Positions 59,089 to 64,000 of a stretch of 64,000 nt of DNA are shown here, one piece after another; the first letter of the stretch is position 1; each line of letters begins with the position of its first letter. This stretch comes from Rotaria socialis. Lineage: Eukaryota; Rotifera; Eurotatoria; Philodinida; Philodinidae. Both the position numbers and the translations under genes were made by a program. The notes under the pieces are model-generated. The model did not search any database. It was not told the DNA's origin and saw only the letters and a list, made by a program, of their open reading frames with translations. The DNA is taken from assembly GCA_905331475.1 (NCBI GenBank), contig CAJNYU010001053.1, positions 1 through 64,000 of the forward strand. Direction: 5' to 3'.

Positions 59089-61940
59089 TGAATATGTAAT
59101 GTATGAATTTTATCTCACAATACAAAAAGAAAATGTTCTGATTATGTCGATGTACTTTTCTCTTTATAAAACTAACACTTATAAATATAGGGCTTGGTGC
59201 GAAGAAAGGTAGGTAAATATTTGACAATGTGTGCGCATAGATTACTGATATACGAAAAGTGAAGCTTTATCTGACACATGTCACAGAAAAACGAAACAAA
59301 GTTCATATCTCCTTGTGTAGGAATAATCAAATGTTCTACTGGCATTTATCATTGTAGTTAGCCGAATGGATTGAAGAAATGAGCTTGTCTAATAACAGCA
59401 TTTCAGAGTTCGTAGGAGAGTTCGAAAAAATTCCAGACATCTTATCAAATGAAAGTATAAAACAATTAAAACTCAAGATCAGCGTCAAATGGTACCTTTT
59501 ATGCTTGTCTCTAGGAATAGATAATTGAAATTCGCAGACACAAGAAAAAAAACTGTAAATAAGATTGACAATGTAGACATGATTTAAACAATCATATAGG
59601 AGTTTCTTCGAAAAAAAGTAAATATCTACCAGATGAGATCTCAAGGAGAGAACTTGTAGAAAATGATAGTCTTCATCGTCGTTTACGCCGAATTTAAGCT
59701 TTTATTTAAATCATAAAACAAATTTAGTCAAGAGATCAATAATATTCTTTTCAAGATTCACCAAAATCCAATCACCTATGTTAAAATACTGACATACTTC
59801 TAATAGAGACTTTCTGAAATCTGTTGATCATAAAATGAAATCAATGAAACAAAGCAAAAGACTGAAAACTTATCCTTTTTAGTTGAATTTAAAATGCTCA
59901 TAATATCATAAAAAATCAAATACATGTAAATCAACACACAGATAAGATTAAAATAGTATGTCTATGTTGTCATGTTGAGTCATTCATTTCAATTCAAGTT
60001 TAACCAAAAACATGATCTGCAATATCTACTGAAATTTGGCCATCGAATATGCTAAAGCATGCATTAATCAAACTCTGAAGTATGCCATATTCTGCAAGTA
60101 ATAGCAAATAAATTCTGCTGTAGAGTTTCGTTGACACAAGAATTTACGTTTGATACAAAAAAAAGCTGAGTTAAGTCCCAGTCTAAAACTTTTGGCATGC
60201 ATACGAATTCTAACTAATAATACAATTATCAAATAAGTTGACTTTTTTCTCTGTTGAACTTTCATTGTTGAGTCATAAAAGTCAACAAAATAATGATATA
60301 ACTAACCATGTAAGTAACTTTGTTTCTTCATTTGCTAATCATGATTTTCGTTTGTTTTTGGTTAGCGGGGGGNTTTGAATGTATACATTGATATTGCGAG
60401 CTTTTGCTCTTCCTGGATGCATGAAAAAGTTTTGAACAATATCATCTAAATGAAAATAGATCAATGTAAAAGAGAAAACTGATTGGTATAAAGGAGAAAC
60501 TAGATGATTGCCTTTGGTAGGCTTTATTCAGTCTACGAATAAATTAAAATCGTCTACAAAGTCGCAAAGAAAATTTCCAGGGAGAAAGCTATAACGCAAA
60601 AAATTTGAGCGGGGATATTTCCCCCCCGCTCATCGTAAACTATGTTTGCTTACATTGTATAATTTACATGCTTTCTATTACTATGCTAAATTTAGTGTAT
60701 CATATATACTCATTATTAATCAAATATAATTATGAATGAAATATCATATTGATTAAGCATTCAATTCAAACGAGTACATTCAGATAGAAAAATAAAATAG
60801 TGCCTTCTTGAATTTTCAAAAGGAAATTTCGCTTCTATGATCCTCATGATAACGTCCTTTATCCGTTTATGTATCGACCTGATTTGAATTAGCCCACATC
60901 CGTAATGTAATAACGATCTAATTGCTTGCATTGATCCTTTTATGACATTTTAATTTTAAAATGCATGACCCTTTTGAGTGATATGTATTCTTGTACTACA
61001 TAGAATCTCGAACTCGTATATAAAATTCCAATGCACAAATATTTGAGAATAGTTTGATTCGATCAGTTGTTTTTAGATATTAATGAAAATTTTTCATGCC
61101 TGATAGGAAAGTTATCGTTTGGGTTCAGCTTCAGCTTTACATATATTCTAAATATCGCTGGTGGTTAAACTTTTGTATTGTATTAATATTAACAGCTTAA
61201 GTGTGCGCTTTATGATAATTTGATGGGTCCTTGACAATCATTTTACTGTTATTGCAAATGCAAACTTTATCTAATCAAATAGTGGATATCAGATTTCTGT
61301 TAATTTATGAAATTTTTCCGTTCATGATCAATGTAGCCGTTTTGAAACAGCAACAGCTGCAAGAGGAATTTCTTCGATAGATTACTTCCGTGATATTTTG
61401 CTGAATGTTTCTTTCGCGTAGTTCTTTTTTCTATACCAATATTTCTATGAAAGAATGCATCCTAAATAATTTGTTTAGCAATCATTCTACTATCTACTAT
61501 GATTTTTGAGTTTTGACTAAACCGAAGGGTTTCCAAGAATCTTTTGTTCTGTGTTCACTTGAAAACATATCGATACATTTTACGTACTTAAAATGACGTT
61601 CATCGAGTATTTTCATATTTTATTACGAGAAAATTGTCATGATCACGGTTTCATAGGTGGCTACGGGATAACTTTTACCGAAAACTTATCTTCGCATTGC
61701 TTATGAAAAACAAATAGTAATGTTTTCCTATTTAATTATTAATCGAATTAACTTGATGATAATTCTTATTAGTAAACCGAAAATATGAAAACAGAATTTC
61801 ATTATGAAATTATTATTTTCTTTTATTTTCAATATAATACGCAATGCTACAGAAAAAACACTAAATATTGTTATTTAATTCAATAACAATTTTTCTAAAT
61901 GAAGTCACATAGAAATTCTCAGAAAAACAAAATCTCATAA
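59089..61940. other. Intergenic, no gene; one undetermined base
   Basis: Base 60373 is N, following a run of G. At 60606-60632 a 9-bp stem (tgagcgggg/ccccgctca) surrounds 9 nt. Otherwise AT-rich without coding character. Confidence 0.5.
60606..60632. repeat. GC-rich hairpin
   Basis: Arms 60606-60614 (tgagcgggg) and 60624-60632 pair perfectly around 9 nt in otherwise AT-rich DNA. No target duplication was recognised. Confidence 0.5.
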
Positions 61941-62936
61941 TTATTCTTCGTTAACAAAAAAACGAACACTTGGTTGCCATGGCAATGGACATTTCGTTGT
62001 ATCAATTCCTAATTCATATCGTTGACGCGTTCGTTCATTGGTTAAAGTAATAATTTCCCGGTCACAATTAATTCCAAGCATCAAAATGTCATCTGTTTGA
62101 ATATCACTTTTGTATCCACGATAATTTTGATATAGCTCACCAGCACGATAAACACTATTTTCTCCTGTCCAACCGTAAAGTGTTGGATTATCAAATGGAT
62201 TTGTTATGCCGGAAGCATCCTTTGATGTAATTCCAAATAGAATCGAACTATTTCGATCATATTGGTCAATTTTAAACCGAATTGAATGTTCACCTTCGGA
62301 ATATTCAGTTTGTTCTTTCATATCTGAATAATCTTCACATTCATCTTGAATATCATCGTCATAATTTGTTGCATATGATGGTTCATTCGTTGATTGTACA
62401 AGACTATCATTTGATAAATCATGAAGTGAAATTTTTGAAATAAATGGAACGGAATTTTTATCAATATTTATTTTTATTTTTTGTTGTTTAGTAAGAAGCG
62501 GTTGAAATTTTTTAAGTTTGTCTGACCATTCTTTTAAATCATTTTCAAAAAATTCTCCATCTTGACGAGCTCGTTTTAATTGTGCTGTAATCTGTGATAC
62601 TTTATCTTTAATATTTTCTGTACGATCTCGAACAATAATTGCTAATTGTTGTCGAGTATCATTAGCTACTTGTTGAATTTTACGAATGGATTCTTGTTCC
62701 CAACGTCCAATTTGTTGCATCAGCGATTGCTGAAATTCTTCCGTCGATGGTCCTGATATTGCTTGTTTAAATTGATCATGAATATGAGTAATATTATCCA
62801 TTTGTTTTTCAATAGCTGCTCGATGCTCATTCGTATGAGGTAAGCAAAAATTCTCTGAACATCCACGACATGTAAATATACCTGCTGTTTTGCCGCATGT
62901 TGCACAAGAGATATTTTGTCGCCTTGAAGAAGCCAT
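61941..62936 (-). CDS. B-box/coiled-coil/SPRY-like family protein, paralog 3
   Basis: Single exon, 331 aa. The B-box-type finger has C11-x2-C14, C23-x2-C26, C31, H34 and H38. The coiled coil carries the family blocks RWEQESIRKIQQVANDTRQQ and LKRARQDGEFFENDL. Between coiled coil and SPRY-like domain lies an acidic spacer (DDDIQDECEDYSD). The C-terminal domain has LYGWTGE and KCPLPWQ. Of the three family members in this window it has the clearest zinc finger. No RING is present. The role is unknown; a protein-binding scaffold is likely. Confidence 0.83.
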   Translation of the reverse strand: MASSRRQNISCATCGKTAGIFTCRGCSENFCLPHTNEHRAAIEKQMDNITHIHDQFKQAISGPSTEEFQQSLMQQIGRWEQESIRKIQQVANDTRQQLAIIVRDRTENIKDKVSQITAQLKRARQDGEFFENDLKEWSDKLKKFQPLLTKQQKIKINIDKNSVPFISKISLHDLSNDSLVQSTNEPSYATNYDDDIQDECEDYSDMKEQTEYSEGEHSIRFKIDQYDRNSSILFGITSKDASGITNPFDNPTLYGWTGENSVYRAGELYQNYRGYKSDIQTDDILMLGINCDREIITLTNERTRQRYELGIDTTKCPLPWQPSVRFFVNEE

Positions 62937-64000
62937 TAAACTTCTCTTCTAGATAGTTATCGTATATCAAATAACAAGTGTATAAGTATGCACAAGGTGC
63001 CTAATGGTTATCTTTGTTTAATATCAATCTTAGTAGAAGAATGAAGATGTGTGAAAATTTTAGGCTTGTAATATCATGCTTAGCGTTCGTTTTTTATCTT
63101 AATTTGTTGAAGATAGTATAGATACTAATACGACGTACATTGATTTGTAAACGAGAGGAATTCGTGCAATGTTAAAATGTTTATAAGAATTGAATTCTTT
63201 GGTCTCTATGTTAATTGGAAAGGATGTCTGCAGATTGGTGTATACAGATTACAGACTATTGACATAGGTAAATCGACCTTTATGAAGATTTGCTGTTCTT
63301 TAAACAGAGCCTCAGATTAAGTTGAATTCTTCTTTTTGTGAAATATCTTCTGAATAAATTTCAGTGTTCTAATCGAAACATAGGAATATTGTTATTTCAA
63401 GTTCGGTCTTTTTATTCTTTACCGAAAAAATATTCATCTTCCTAATCATGAACTTGACTTTATATTTCGTACACTTATATTTATTAGGCATCAGGCTTAC
63501 GATTGAACTTGTGTTTTACTGAAACAATCTACCACTTGAAAAATCTCACTAAGGAACTTCTGTGTATCTTCGAGAGATTATTTGTATAAAAATATATCAG
63601 AGAAAAATTCACAGATCTAACCTAATCGAAAGATCTGTTTTCTATCATGATGTATTTTTCTATGAAAATAAATATCAATAAAAAAATCGAAAGAGATATA
63701 TCGAATTCTGCTGTTCAAATGCATTCATTTCAGGCACGGAATATCTCCATCGATTTCGATGTGCTTTTTTTCTTCTGATTATTGTCGAACTTATCATAAT
63801 GCAGTGTATTACCGTATTAATCGATGTGTACTAATAATGTTGCTGGTTTCTTTTTGCTAAGATTCTCAACTTTCTTTCCATATATATATATATCTACGTA
63901 AACACTGCCAAGCGTGACAAACACGATCAATTTTATCCTTGTGAAAGTAGGTCATTTGAAGGAGTTATTGAAAATAACTTTACATCTATTGTAAATCAAT
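62937..64000. other. Intergenic to window end, no gene seen
   Basis: Upstream of B-box paralog 3. A short TA run lies at 63881-63893. No exon recognised. Confidence 0.45.

Noticed and set aside
1..64000. tRNA, rRNA, spliced-leader and CRISPR-like arrays
   Set aside because: Reading both strands I saw no convincing tRNA arms, rRNA segment, spliced leader or spaced direct-repeat array; a covariance-model scan would be decisive.

Overview
The window is nuclear DNA of an animal, most likely a bdelloid rotifer (inference). The DNA is AT-rich. Genes carry short GT-AG introns, typically 48-66 nt, with some longer ones. The gene content fits: secreted LRR, MAM, NHL and MRH proteins, a lineage-type B-box/coiled-coil family, a CYP3-clan-like P450, a 7TM receptor relic, a mariner relic and TTAA miniature elements. 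Two genes have relatives mainly in bacteria or microbes: an isoaspartyl dipeptidase and a RimJ/RimL-type acetyltransferase. I could not run any search, so species and family calls rest on motifs and splice-phase consistency.

Layout. 0-8.7 kb: a GTPase-like gene cut by the left edge, a convergent pair of secreted LRR genes (2.2-3.9 kb + and 5.4-6.4 kb -), a dead mariner element and a secreted MRH-domain gene. 8.7-18.7 kb: a dispersed repeat with a hairpin, a B-box-family gene that has lost its zinc ligands, a three-MAM membrane-anchored protein with an 18-nt micro-exon, and a GNAT gene. 18.7-29.5 kb: a gene-poor stretch holding one TTAA miniature element and one RING/TRAF-type membrane E3. 29.5-42.7 kb: a propeller-like gene, B-box paralog 2, a second (inverted) copy of the dispersed repeat, a 656-aa orphan, and a six-exon RBR ubiquitin ligase with UBZ-like, extra RING and ZZ fingers. 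42.7-55.5 kb: a telomere-like tract, a kinase-like P-loop gene with a membrane hairpin, a 37-bp hAT-like micro-element with an 8-bp target duplication, a P450, a secreted NHL-repeat protein, and a 7TM receptor pseudogene with a TTAA element inserted in its coding sequence. 55.5-64 kb: a secreted isoaspartyl dipeptidase (six exons, one of 28 nt), a long empty stretch, and B-box paralog 3.

No operon or single pathway links these genes. Themes are ubiquitin signalling (RBR, RING/TRAF and perhaps the B-box proteins), secreted or surface recognition proteins (LRR, MAM, NHL, MRH), and small-molecule metabolism (P450, GNAT, dipeptidase). Exon junctions were derived by hand. For every multi-exon gene called complete, the exon lengths add to a multiple of three and the frames join without stops. 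The most notable items are the composite RBR ligase, the TTAA insertion in the receptor gene, the 37-bp element, and the intron-bearing secreted dipeptidase.
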